In this document: positions 25,000 to 33,826 of the stretch, in pieces | Layout: the number at the start of each line of letters is the position of its first letter | How positions within the stretch are numbered: the first letter of the stretch is position 1 | Origin: Bacteroidota bacterium | GTDB taxonomy: Bacteria > Bacteroidota > Bacteroidia > AKYH767-A > 2013-40CM-41-45 | Assembly (NCBI GenBank): GCA_016713765.1 | Contig: JADJON010000001.1 | Span: forward strand, 1,798,001-1,862,000 | DNA length: 64,000 bases | Direction of reading: 5' to 3' | Notes under the pieces: model-generated | What the model was told of the DNA's origin: nothing | The model's input: the letters and a program-made list of their open reading frames with translations, nothing else | Databases searched by the model: none | Made by a program: the position numbers and the translations under genes

Positions 25000-27900
25000 A
25001 TGAAAAGGAAGAATCTACTCCTTGCATTCCTTACCGCTTTCTCTTTTGGCTTTCTCGGAATACGGCAAGACGTTCGCGCAAGTCATGCCATGGGTGCCGA
25101 CCTCACGTATGAATGCCTCGGAGGGAATCAATACAGACTTCGTTTTTCCTTTTATCGAGACTGTGCGGGTATCCCTGCTCCCGCGTCGATTCTGACTGAA
25201 TATTATTCGACTTGTTTCCCGGGCCCTTTCAACGTAACGCTCAATCCGGTAAGTCCTATACCCAACCAGATATCGCCGGTTTGTCCGACCGCGGCCAGCC
25301 CGTGTAATGGAGGAACCTTCACCGGGATCGAAGAATGGATTTATGAAGCAACGGTCACCCTGCCCGGCCCCTGTGCCGACTGGATCTTTACCCATAGCGA
25401 GTGCTGCCGAAATTCCGCTATCACGACCATCGCGAATCCCGGATCAGAGAACCTCGTCGTGTATTCGCAACTTGACAATACCAACGGCCTTTGCAATAAC
25501 TCGCCGACCTTCTCCAACAATCCCGTTCCGTTCGCCTGCGTAGGTCAGCGTTTTTGTTTCAATCACGGCGCGTTTGATGTCGACGGAGATTCACTGTCCT
25601 ATCAGCTTATCAACCCGCTCACCAGCATCTCACTTGGCGGTGCGAGCACCACGGTATCGTACAATGGCGGCTATTCAAGTACCCAGCCTGTCATCTCGAC
25701 ACCACCGGCACCTCCCGCGTCCTTCAACACAAGTACCGGTGACTTCTGCATTACGCCAACACAACAGGATGTAACCGTTTTCGCAGTTTTGGTCAACGAG
25801 TATCGTAATGGTGTACTGATCGGGCAGGTTGAACGCGATATCCAGTTGACAGTGCTTAACTGCAACAACTTCTTACCCACTTTGACGGGTATTAACGGAA
25901 CGCCTTCGTTCTCACGAAATTTGTGTGCGGATCAGCCTTTCAGTTTCTACATCGCATCCATCGATGCTGATGCACCCAATACCACGACCATCACCTGGGA
26001 CTTCGGTATTCCGGGTGCTACGCTCACCATGACCGGTGGTCAGCGTGATTCCGCCTTCTTCAGTTGGACGCCTACACAGGCCGACATCGGCGGGCCCTAT
26101 TGCTTTACGGCAACCGTGGCAGACGATAACTGCCCCTACATCGGAACACAGATCTATTCATATTGCTTCACCGTTCGCGGAGTGGAAGCGGATGCGGGAC
26201 CGGACCAGGCCATTTCCTGTGGTGCCACAGCCAACCTCAGTGGAAGCGCGTCCGGCGGCAGTGGTATCTACTCCTATGCGTGGAATCCGGGAAACATCCC
26301 GGGCCAAAACCTCAATGGAGTTGGTATCGGACAATTTGTGCTGACAGTAAACGACGGACAGTGTACCAACACCGATACCGTTAACATCACGCCCGGATCC
26401 GGCGTTCCGGTGGCCAACTTCAGTTTCACCAACAACTGCAGTGGCGCACCGATTCAATTCACGGATCAGACCGCAGTCGGCAGTGGTTCGATTTCCACCT
26501 GGAGCTGGAATTTCGGGGATGGTAACACATCCGCTCAACAAAATCCTCAGCATCAGTATGCCGCCAACGGAACCTATCAGGTTACGTTGATCGTGGAGAC
26601 GCCTACGGGATGTTCCGATACCATCCAGCAACAGATTACCGTGAACACCAACATCCCGACTGCGCAATTCACATCTGCCAGTGTTTGTCAGGGTGCGCCG
26701 ATGTCGTTCACCGATCAGTCGCTAGGTACGCCTAACGCGTGGTCCTGGAATTTCGGAGACCCGGCTTCCGGAAGCAACACCTCCGCATCACAAAATCCCT
26801 CGCATACGTTCAGCGGTTCGGGAAATTATACCGTTACGCTCACAGTCACTAACGCAGCGGGCTGTACCAGTACGGTTCAGAGCAACGTCACCGTTAATGC
26901 GAATCCAACCGTCACCGTCAACAACGCCCAGATCTGCGAAGGACAACAAGCCGTGATCTCCGGGCCAGCGGGATTCTCGAGCTATTCCTGGAATACGGGA
27001 TCAACCCAATCATCCATTACGGTGAGTCCTACTGTTACCACGACCTATACACTTACTGTAACTGATGGAAACGGATGTACAGCGAGTGATCCTGCCACCC
27101 TTACCGTCAATCCGCTTCCGGTTGCAAATGCCGGCAATCCGCAAACGATCTGCGAAGGTCAACAGGCGACGTTGAATGGAGGAGGGGGAGCGAGTTACGA
27201 ATGGAATCCGGGTGCACTCGCCGGACAGAGTGTCAACGTTACCCCGACATCGACATCTACTTACACCGTTACCGTCACCAGCGGAGCCGGTTGCACTTCC
27301 ACCGCCAGCGTTACCATCAACGTCAATCAGATGCCTTCGGTCAATGCCGGTGATGATCTGGCCATTTGCAAAGGCGGCAGTATCACCATTACGGCTGTCT
27401 CGCCGATTGGCTCTTTTACCTGGCAACCTGGTAACCTCAACGGATCCAGCATTACAGTGTCACCGACGGTGACCACGGATTATACGGTACAGGTCAGCGA
27501 CGCGATCGGTTGCTCCGGTTCCGACATTGTTCGGGTGACGGTGAATCCCTTACCGGTAGCGGCGTTTTCTTCTACCGCCCCTGCCTGCAGGAATTCGACG
27601 ATCGATTTTACGGATGCTTCGCAGATACCGTCCGGGTCAGTGACAGCCTGGAGTTGGACGTTTGACAATGGCCAGACGTCCGCTGCACAAGATCCGAACA
27701 GTACTTACCCGCTGGATGGGAATTATCAGGTCCAATTGATCGTGGCGTCCGATGCGGGCTGCCGCGATACGGTCGTGAATGCCATTACCATTCATCCGTT
27801 ACCGACCGCGGTTGCCGGACTGGATCAGGATATCTGCCCCGGTTTCAATGCTACACTGACAGGTTCAGGTGGTGCTGCTTACGAATGGTCACCCGGCGGC

Positions 27901-29745
27901 TTGTTGGGCGCATCGATCGTTGTTTCGCCTGCCGCTACCACGGACTATCAAGTCCTTGTTACGGATGCCAATGGGTGCACGGGTACCGACATTGTTCGGG
28001 TGAATGTACGGCCTGTTCCGGTGGCCAATGCCGGTACTGACCAGTCGATCTGTTTCGGTGAATCCGCTACGCTCTATGCGACTGGAGGTGATACGTACCT
28101 GTGGTTGAACTCGGGAGGTGTGACGACGCAGAACTGGAATGTGGCCCCCCAGGGAACCCGTACCTACGATGTGATCGTGACGAACAGTTTCGGGTGTAAG
28201 GATACGGACCAGGTGGAAGTTCGGGTTAACCCCTTACCGGTAGCCGCTTTCGGAAATACTGCACCTGTATGCCAATTTAATTCCATCAGTTTCGACGATC
28301 AGTCTTCCGTCGCCAGTGGAAACGTTAGCGCCTGGGCCTGGGATTTTGGGAACGGAGTCAACAGTTCCAATCAGAATGCGCAGGTGCCTTATCAGACTGC
28401 CGGCGATTTTCCGGTTACGCTGATTATCACCACCGATGCCGGTTGCCGCGATACCGTCAGCCAGACGGTACGGGTCAATGCAAAACCTGTTGCCGGCTTC
28501 AACCATTCGGATGTTTGCGCAGGGGTTCCGATCCTCTTTGAAAGCACTTCGTCGATCAGCGACGCTACGCCGCTCTCGTTGAGCTGGAATCTGGGCGACA
28601 ATACCGCCTCGGCCAATCCGTCTTTCAATCATCTGTACGCCAGTTACGGTTCCTACCCGGTTACCTTGCTGGTAACCTCAACAGCGGGATGTACCGATTC
28701 GATTCGTCGTGTCGCCAATGTATTCGCCTTGCCCGACGCGGCCTTCACTGTGCCCTACGTTTGTGAAGATGATGCAGTGGCATTCACGGACGGTTCCACG
28801 ATACCGGATGGTTTCGTAAGCGATTGGTATTGGACACTTGGTGATGGCTCCGTTGCCGCGGAATCGAACCCGACGCATACTTATCAGGAGCAGGGGAATT
28901 ATCCGATTCACTTACTCATCACAAGCAATCACGGTTGCCAGGACAGTACCGACGGTCTGATCCGGGTAATTCCACGACCGTTGGCGGATTTCAGCACCCA
29001 GAATGTGTGTCTTGGTTTTGAGACCAACCTCACGAGTCTGGCGCAGCCTTCCACCGGTCCGATCACTTCGTATCTCTGGGATTTCGGTGACGGTACATCC
29101 TCGGAAGAGGAGAACCCGGTTCACATCTATAGTAATTCGGGTTGGTACACCGTAAGTCTGACGGTACGGTCCGACAGCGGATGTGCCACTACGATGATTC
29201 GTCCGAACGCCCTGAACATCTTCGCGCCGCCCGTGGCTGATTTCAGCACCAACTCCTCCCAGGCCAGTGACATTTACCCCATGGTCAATTTCACGAACCA
29301 GACGAGCAGCCCGGGATTCTTCTTCTGGGATTTCGGTGATAGTACTACTTCCACCGATTACAGCCCGCTCCATATCTACCCGGAGATCGGAATCTATGAT
29401 ATCCGGCTCGTGGCGATCGATTATAACGGTTGCGTTGATACCACCTATCAGCGTATCGAATTGCGCCCCAGTTCGACACTCTTTGTTCCAAATACCTTTA
29501 CACCAAATGGTGACTTGAAAAACGACGTTTTCAAGGCGTATTCGTACAATGTCATCCGTTTGGAAGGGGCCATTTATGACCGTTGGGGTTTGAAGATCTT
29601 CGAGTGGAACACGCTCGAAGGCGGATGGGACGGTAAGGTTAACGGTTCCCCGGCTCAGGCTGATACCTACGTTTACCGTATCGCGGTCATTGACGTGAAC
29701 GACAAGCGCGATGTAGTCATCGGACACGTGAACCTGGTTCGATAA
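25000..29745 (+). CDS. Giant PKD-repeat surface protein with T9SS type B (gliding-associated) C-terminus
   Basis: A 1581-residue secreted protein: signal peptide (MKRKNLLLAFLTAFSFGF), a unique Cys-rich N-terminal region of about 370 residues, then a long array of small beta domains. I count about eight PKD domains (WxxxGDG-like cores such as WSWNFGDGNTSAQQNP and YLWDFGDGTSSEEENP). They alternate with five or six Ig-like units of the form NAGxxQxIC...YEWNPG. The final 90 residues (LFVPNTFTPNGDLKNDVF, YDRWGLKIFEW, GGWDGKVNG, DTYVYRIAV) match the CHU_C/gliding-associated sorting domain. Such proteins are exported by the T9SS and act as adhesins or matrix proteins. It is a single-gene unit with its own terminator. 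Confidence 0.93.
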   Translation: MKRKNLLLAFLTAFSFGFLGIRQDVRASHAMGADLTYECLGGNQYRLRFSFYRDCAGIPAPASILTEYYSTCFPGPFNVTLNPVSPIPNQISPVCPTAASPCNGGTFTGIEEWIYEATVTLPGPCADWIFTHSECCRNSAITTIANPGSENLVVYSQLDNTNGLCNNSPTFSNNPVPFACVGQRFCFNHGAFDVDGDSLSYQLINPLTSISLGGASTTVSYNGGYSSTQPVISTPPAPPASFNTSTGDFCITPTQQDVTVFAVLVNEYRNGVLIGQVERDIQLTVLNCNNFLPTLTGINGTPSFSRNLCADQPFSFYIASIDADAPNTTTITWDFGIPGATLTMTGGQRDSAFFSWTPTQADIGGPYCFTATVADDNCPYIGTQIYSYCFTVRGVEADAGPDQAISCGATANLSGSASGGSGIYSYAWNPGNIPGQNLNGVGIGQFVLTVNDGQCTNTDTVNITPGSGVPVANFSFTNNCSGAPIQFTDQTAVGSGSISTWSWNFGDGNTSAQQNPQHQYAANGTYQVTLIVETPTGCSDTIQQQITVNTNIPTAQFTSASVCQGAPMSFTDQSLGTPNAWSWNFGDPASGSNTSASQNPSHTFSGSGNYTVTLTVTNAAGCTSTVQSNVTVNANPTVTVNNAQICEGQQAVISGPAGFSSYSWNTGSTQSSITVSPTVTTTYTLTVTDGNGCTASDPATLTVNPLPVANAGNPQTICEGQQATLNGGGGASYEWNPGALAGQSVNVTPTSTSTYTVTVTSGAGCTSTASVTINVNQMPSVNAGDDLAICKGGSITITAVSPIGSFTWQPGNLNGSSITVSPTVTTDYTVQVSDAIGCSGSDIVRVTVNPLPVAAFSSTAPACRNSTIDFTDASQIPSGSVTAWSWTFDNGQTSAAQDPNSTYPLDGNYQVQLIVASDAGCRDTVVNAITIHPLPTAVAGLDQDICPGFNATLTGSGGAAYEWSPGGLLGASIVVSPAATTDYQVLVTDANGCTGTDIVRVNVRPVPVANAGTDQSICFGESATLYATGGDTYLWLNSGGVTTQNWNVAPQGTRTYDVIVTNSFGCKDTDQVEVRVNPLPVAAFGNTAPVCQFNSISFDDQSSVASGNVSAWAWDFGNGVNSSNQNAQVPYQTAGDFPVTLIITTDAGCRDTVSQTVRVNAKPVAGFNHSDVCAGVPILFESTSSISDATPLSLSWNLGDNTASANPSFNHLYASYGSYPVTLLVTSTAGCTDSIRRVANVFALPDAAFTVPYVCEDDAVAFTDGSTIPDGFVSDWYWTLGDGSVAAESNPTHTYQEQGNYPIHLLITSNHGCQDSTDGLIRVIPRPLADFSTQNVCLGFETNLTSLAQPSTGPITSYLWDFGDGTSSEEENPVHIYSNSGWYTVSLTVRSDSGCATTMIRPNALNIFAPPVADFSTNSSQASDIYPMVNFTNQTSSPGFFFWDFGDSTTSTDYSPLHIYPEIGIYDIRLVAIDYNGCVDTTYQRIELRPSSTLFVPNTFTPNGDLKNDVFKAYSYNVIRLEGAIYDRWGLKIFEWNTLEGGWDGKVNGSPAQADTYVYRIAVIDVNDKRDVVIGHVNLVR

Positions 29746-29763
29746 TTCCAGTTGAAATAGCTC

Positions 29764-29797
29764 GCAAAGCCGCCCCTGAGGCGGCTTTGTTGCTTTT
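29764..29797 (+). terminator. Rho-independent terminator after the PKD-repeat gene
   Basis: A perfect 9-bp stem (AAAGCCGCC at 29766-29774 with GGCGGCTTT at 29780-29788, CCTGA loop) is followed by a T-rich tract ending in TTTT. Confidence 0.8.
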
Positions 29798-29800
29798 AGG

Positions 29801-29825
29801 CCTTGTCATATAAACCATGACAAGG
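29801..29825 (+). repeat. 9-bp perfect inverted repeat upstream of the oxoamine synthase gene
   Basis: CCTTGTCAT (29801-29809) and ATGACAAGG (29817-29825) are exact reverse complements separated by 7 bases. It directly follows the previous gene's terminator, and no T-run follows it. A second small hairpin (GGGG/CCCC) overlaps its right end. It lies about 75 bases upstream of the promoter element at 29898, so it could be an operator or a leftover transcript-end structure. Confidence 0.5.
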
Positions 29826-29897
29826 GGTAGTCCCCTATGTTGAAAAGTCCGGCTAAAAAAGGTGATCCTGAACGCAACATGATTTTCGTTCACCGTA

Positions 29898-29905
29898 TAC
29901 ATTTG
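29898..29905 (+). promoter_or_regulatory. Promoter -7 element of the oxoamine synthase gene
   Basis: TACATTTG is an exact TAnnTTTG match, 56 bases before the ATG at 29962. No TTTG at -33. Confidence 0.5.
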
Positions 29906-29961
29906 TTCTTAGAGGAGACTGCGAACCATCCATTAATTGGAGCTAACATCACTACTGGAGC

Positions 29962-31230
29962 ATGAGTGATTTAAAGAGTAAACATGAAATGGTGACGGAG
30001 ATCGTCAACCAGGTGGCGTCTATTGCCGCCAAATTGGGAATCGTGCATCAGCACACTGAGGATTCGGTCCTCGATGGGCGGCACATCACGATCTCTGGTA
30101 AGCGGATGTTGTACTTCGGATCCTGCGGTTACCTGGGACTGGAGCACGATGAGCGGTTAAAGGCCGGGGCGATCGAAGCGATCAACCGGTATGGAACACA
30201 GTTTTCTTCCTCGCGAGCCTATGTGTCCTCGTATTATTATGAGGAGTCGGAAGATCTTTTGCGAAAGATGTTCGGGAGACCTTTGTTGTTGTTGCAGTCA
30301 TTGACCGTCGGTCATATGTCCAATATCCCGATCCTCGTCGGAAATGATGATGCTGTAATCCTCGATTCGCAGGTGCATGATTCGGTGCAAACTGCCGTTC
30401 AGTTTCTCCGGAACCGGGATGTGCGGGTGGAAGTCATTCGCCATAACCGGCTCGATATGCTCGAATCACGGATCAAAGCGCTGAAGGACAACTACCGGAA
30501 GATCTGGTATATGGCAGACGGTGTTTATTCGATGCAAGGGGATTTCGCACCGGTCAAGGATCTCTTCCGTCTCGCCGACCAGTATGAGCAATTGCACTTG
30601 TACCTCGACGACATTCACGGCATGAGCTGGGCCGGTCCGAATGGAACCGGTTGGGTACTGGGACAAGGCGAGTACCATCCTCGATTGTATCTCACAACCG
30701 GTTTGACGAAAGCGTTCGGCTCCGCAGGCGGTTTGCTCATATATCCTGACGAGAAGGAATATCAGCTGATCAAGAACACGAGCAAGGCCTTTATTTTCTC
30801 TATCCAGATGCCGCCCATGGTGCTTGGCGCCACGGCCGCTTCCGCCCGCATTCATTTGTCGCCGGAAATCTATTCGCTTCAGGAAGAGATGCGAACGAAG
30901 GTGGAGTATTTCAACCGCCGCGCGAAAGAGTTGCAGTTACCGCTCATCAACGAATCCATTTCACCGATCGGATTTATCGGGGTCGGGAAGCCGGATACCG
31001 GCTATAATATGGTCCGCCGGATGATGAACCAGGGGTATTATTTCAACCTGAGTGTCTTCCCGAGTGTTTCGTACAACAACACCGGCCTGCGCATTCCGCT
31101 CAATCGTTTGCACACCTTTGAGGACATCGATGGTCTGTTGACGGAGATCGCAACGCAACTTCCGCAGGCACTGGAGGATTCGCATTCCAGCATGTCGGAG
31201 ATCTACAAGCACTTCAAGCTGGTGGCGTAA
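29962..31230 (+). CDS. Alpha-oxoamine synthase family PLP enzyme (AONS/SPT-like)
   Basis: A 422-residue fold-type I PLP enzyme. Family marks: LYFGSCGYLGLEHDERLK, RYGTQFSSSRAYVSS, the PLP-binding DDIHGMSWAG and the Schiff-base lysine in TTGLTKAFGSAGGLL. Members condense an amino acid with an acyl-CoA or acyl-ACP (8-amino-7-oxononanoate, serine palmitoyl-, cysteate acyltransferases). The present protein departs from the classical members at the acyl-pocket segment (LLLLQSLTVGHMSNIPIL) and has DDIHGMSW where DEAHSxG is usual. Its substrates therefore cannot be assigned. It is monocistronic, bounded by a promoter and a very strong terminator. A GGAG sequence precedes the ATG. Confidence 0.82.
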   Translation: MSDLKSKHEMVTEIVNQVASIAAKLGIVHQHTEDSVLDGRHITISGKRMLYFGSCGYLGLEHDERLKAGAIEAINRYGTQFSSSRAYVSSYYYEESEDLLRKMFGRPLLLLQSLTVGHMSNIPILVGNDDAVILDSQVHDSVQTAVQFLRNRDVRVEVIRHNRLDMLESRIKALKDNYRKIWYMADGVYSMQGDFAPVKDLFRLADQYEQLHLYLDDIHGMSWAGPNGTGWVLGQGEYHPRLYLTTGLTKAFGSAGGLLIYPDEKEYQLIKNTSKAFIFSIQMPPMVLGATAASARIHLSPEIYSLQEEMRTKVEYFNRRAKELQLPLINESISPIGFIGVGKPDTGYNMVRRMMNQGYYFNLSVFPSVSYNNTGLRIPLNRLHTFEDIDGLLTEIATQLPQALEDSHSSMSEIYKHFKLVA

Positions 31231-31240
31231 TCACAATTGT

Positions 31241-31287
31241 CATATCAATAAAAAAGGGGCTCAACAGGCCCCTTTTTTATTGATATG
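31241..31287. terminator. Bidirectional terminator with 20-bp perfect stem
   Basis: Bases 31241-31260 pair without a mismatch with 31268-31287 around a 7-base loop. The stem holds GGGGC/GCCCC at the loop end and A6/T6 runs, so each strand ends in a U tract. It separates the oxoamine synthase gene from the convergent receiver gene. Confidence 0.9.
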
Positions 31288-31300
31288 CTAAAGCGCCGGT

Positions 31301-31732
31301 TCAAGGCTGCTCGCAGAGTTGCCAGAAATTATTCAGGATCGATACCGCTGCGACAAAGTTCTCGAAGGAGATCGGCTTGATGATGTAGCCGGCTACATTG
31401 TAGTTATAGGCCTCAATCCGGTCTTTGTCGTCATTCGAGGTCGTCATGACGAATACACTGATGTTGTGAAGTTCCTTATCGGCTCGAAGCTCCTTGAGAA
31501 ACTCAAGGCCGTTCATCTTCGGCATATTGATGTCCAGCAGGATGATCCGGGGGGTAGGGGCAATCTTTTCAGCGCCGTTGGTGCCGCGCAAACGATCCAG
31601 CGCTTCGACTCCATTGTGTGCGATGATCAACGGATTCAGAATGTTACTCTTCTTGAATGCCCGCTGAACATTCATACAATCGACTTCGTCGTCGTCGACC
31701 ATGAGGATGTTGACAATTTGATTCATCGGCAT
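31301..31732 (-). CDS. Single-domain response regulator (Rcp1/CheY-like)
   Basis: A 143-residue stand-alone receiver with the start at the ATG at 31732 (MPMNQIVNILMVDDDEVDC); a second ATG at 31726 is equally plausible, while the open frame to 31825 adds unrelated sequence. The acidic pocket is DDD (about residues 13-15) and the phospho-acceptor is D67 in IILLDINMPKMNG. The switch Thr is in VFVMTTSND and the Lys in YIIKPIS. There is no output domain. It resembles Rcp1-type regulators that pair with phytochrome-like kinases. The histidine kinase gene lies divergently 234 bases away and is the likely partner. Confidence 0.9.
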   Translation of the reverse strand: MPMNQIVNILMVDDDEVDCMNVQRAFKKSNILNPLIIAHNGVEALDRLRGTNGAEKIAPTPRIILLDINMPKMNGLEFLKELRADKELHNISVFVMTTSNDDKDRIEAYNYNVAGYIIKPISFENFVAAVSILNNFWQLCEQP

Positions 31733-31966
31733 AGCGTTCAGTACTAATCGTTTACGGGAAACTGGTGCGGAGGTTCCGTTTATCACAGGATTACAGGGGG
31801 TAAATGTAATGAAAACCGAATTCACGGGTGGTATCGTGGATGGCCGTGAAGCTCAAAACCCGGTCATGGATAGCGTTTCAATCACATTCTGCTGCTGTAT
31901 CTTACAGTTTGGAATCTCCGGATGATTTGCATCGTAGAGAAGTCTGGCCCAAAAAGTTAACACCGC

Positions 31967-33349
31967 ATGAAGGCGATTTTTCAAAAGCTGGTTCGTAAAG
32001 AACTGGCTGACAGTATTCCGCACGATGATCTGATTGAACGTCAGCGTTTTGCGTTGTTCAGGATCTACTCATTCACGAGCTTCCTGGCCAGTTTCATGAC
32101 GGCAGCCCAGATCCTGGGTGCGTTTTCCACCTCCAGTACCTTGAGCTGGACGCTGTTCGTTTTGAGCGCGATTCTCCTGATCAATTTCTATCAGGTTCGC
32201 GACTGGCACAAGTTGCCCGTGAGTTACCTGATATCGGTGGTCATCGGTTTTGCCGTGGTGCATATCCAGGCCTATACTGCCGGCGGAGTACTCAATACCG
32301 GAACGATCTACATGTGCGTCATCATCATGACGGCCTTCATGTTACTCGGGACAAAAGCCGGCAAATGGCTCACGGCACTCGCGGTGGCCAGTATCATCTT
32401 CCTATTCTACGCCACGGAGTACACGTCCATGACGAGTTACGCATTGTTCAACAACGATTCGTCTCTCATACATCAAGACGCGTTGACAACCTTTATTCTC
32501 GGCGTATTCCTGGTTGCCGCTCAAAGTAACAACCTGCATAGCGGAAAGAACGTGATCATTGAACGGATTACGGGTCAGAAGAATGAACTGGAGAGGCAAA
32601 ACCGGAAATTGGAAGAGTACACCCATCACCTGGAAAAAACGAACAAGGAACTGGACAAATTCGCTTCCATTGTTTCGCACGATCTGAAAGCCCCGCTTCG
32701 GGCCATCGGAAACCTGACGGGTTGGATCGAAGAAGATGCCGGAGACAGTCTTGTTCCGGAGGTCCGTGCCAATTTCAACATGATCAAACAACGTGTGCGC
32801 AGGATGGAAGATCTCATCAATGCCATTCTTGACTATTCGAGAGCCGATCGCGTGAAAGGGGATGAGGAGCTCATTGATACGCAGGCATTGATTAAGGACA
32901 GTTTCGATTTCATCGGAAGTCCGGAGAATTCGGAGCTGGTCATCAAAGGTGAAATGCCACGATTTGTGAGTGATAAGACGAGATTGGTACAGGTGTTCTC
33001 CAATCTGCTGGGCAACGCGATCAAATACAACGACAAGCCGGAGATCAAGATCGAAGTCGGATGTGAGGAGCAATCCAATGGTTGGATCTTTTCCATCAAA
33101 GACAATGGCCCCGGTATCGAACCGCAATACCACGAGAAGATTTTCGTGATCTTCCAAACGCTGAACCGTCGCGATGACGTGGAAAGCACCGGCGTCGGAT
33201 TGGCCATCGTCAAGAAGATCATTGAAGACCAGGGTGGCAGGATTTGGGTGGAATCCGAGCTCGGCAAGGGAGCGGATTTCCGTTTTTTCTGGCCTAAAGT
33301 CCCAAAACAGAAGGACGCGGCACTGATCGCTGCGGCCATGGTCGTGTAA
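31967..33349 (+). CDS. Membrane sensor histidine kinase
   Basis: A 460-residue kinase. Residues 30-190 hold about six hydrophobic helices with short loops and no PAS or other soluble sensor domain. A coiled coil (NELERQNRKLEEYTHHLEK) leads to the dimerisation domain with phospho-acceptor H238 in SIVSHDLKAPLRAIGNL. The ATPase domain shows the N box NLLGNAIKYND, G1 IKDNGPGIEPQYHEKIF and G2 STGVGLAIVKKIIEDQGG. The C-terminal tail is short. The DHp type is the one often paired with Rcp1-like receivers, matching the divergent neighbour. The signal sensed is unknown; it probably acts within or at the membrane. Confidence 0.92.
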   Translation: MKAIFQKLVRKELADSIPHDDLIERQRFALFRIYSFTSFLASFMTAAQILGAFSTSSTLSWTLFVLSAILLINFYQVRDWHKLPVSYLISVVIGFAVVHIQAYTAGGVLNTGTIYMCVIIMTAFMLLGTKAGKWLTALAVASIIFLFYATEYTSMTSYALFNNDSSLIHQDALTTFILGVFLVAAQSNNLHSGKNVIIERITGQKNELERQNRKLEEYTHHLEKTNKELDKFASIVSHDLKAPLRAIGNLTGWIEEDAGDSLVPEVRANFNMIKQRVRRMEDLINAILDYSRADRVKGDEELIDTQALIKDSFDFIGSPENSELVIKGEMPRFVSDKTRLVQVFSNLLGNAIKYNDKPEIKIEVGCEEQSNGWIFSIKDNGPGIEPQYHEKIFVIFQTLNRRDDVESTGVGLAIVKKIIEDQGGRIWVESELGKGADFRFFWPKVPKQKDAALIAAAMVV

Positions 33350-33419
33350 GATACGCCGGCGAATTGCTTCAACTTCCCCTTCCGTTTCGTGTAAAATTGT
33401 ATGAAACGAACGGAAGAAC

Positions 33420-33773
33420 ATGCGACAAGGAAGAAGCAAACAAAACACCAATACGACCCGGGAACAAGCACCGTTGACCATCGTCAAGACCGGTGAATCC
33501 CAGGCGCACCTCGAGCGCGAGATCGATCAACATATCAACAATATCCGTGCGCTGATCCGACAGTTACGACCATCGGAGCGTCAACGCTACTACAACGGAT
33601 TGTTATCGCACATCCTCTCCGAACCGGTTGAGCCGTCCTTTCATCCGACGCGCATCGACCGACAGGAGGAACAATCTACCAACCTTTCCAAGGAACATCT
33701 CGAACTCATCCGCGAAATGGCGGTGAAGATGGAACAGATGTACCGGGTCATGGATGGTTACGATCCCAGCTGA
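33420..33773 (+). CDS. Hypothetical protein, small, hydrophilic
   Basis: A 117-residue protein that I do not recognise. It is rich in Arg, Gln and Glu, with predicted helices (ESQAHLEREIDQHINNIRAL, EHLELIREMAVKMEQMYRVM), no signal peptide and no membrane segment. It lies 70 bases after the histidine kinase stop on the same strand and is closed by a terminator. A TAAAATTG sequence (one mismatch to the promoter element) lies about 25 bases before the ATG, so it may be separately transcribed. A role beside the kinase is possible but unsupported by any motif. Confidence 0.7.
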   Translation: MRQGRSKQNTNTTREQAPLTIVKTGESQAHLEREIDQHINNIRALIRQLRPSERQRYYNGLLSHILSEPVEPSFHPTRIDRQEEQSTNLSKEHLELIREMAVKMEQMYRVMDGYDPS

Positions 33774-33794
33774 TAGTCTGGTTTTTGGTTAGAC

Positions 33795-33826
33795 GAGGGC
33801 CGTCCGAAAGGGCGGCTCTTTTTTTT
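33795..33826 (+). terminator. Rho-independent terminator after the small hypothetical gene
   Basis: A GC-rich hairpin (GAGGGCCGTCC with GGGCGGCTC, GAAA loop, two-base bulge) is followed by eight T residues. The T run overlaps the stop codon of the convergent M14 peptidase gene. Confidence 0.75.

Noticed and set aside
26401..29400. Repeats in the PKD gene considered as a CRISPR-like or tandem DNA array
   Set aside because: Repeats are degenerate at nucleotide level and in frame, as expected for protein domains; no constant direct repeats with unique spacers.
28912..29727. 271-residue open frame on the minus strand inside the PKD-repeat gene
   Set aside because: Antisense shadow of the repeat-rich coding strand; no start signal or promoter, and the plus-strand protein is clear.
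31733..31966. Regulatory RNA or operator in the 234-base gap between receiver and kinase
   Set aside because: No exact promoter element, inverted repeat or hairpin stands out; TATCTTAC near 31897 has two mismatches.
32402..33487. 361-residue minus-strand frame opposite the histidine kinase
   Set aside because: Shadow of the kinase gene; residue make-up follows the opposite strand and kinase motifs lie on the plus strand.
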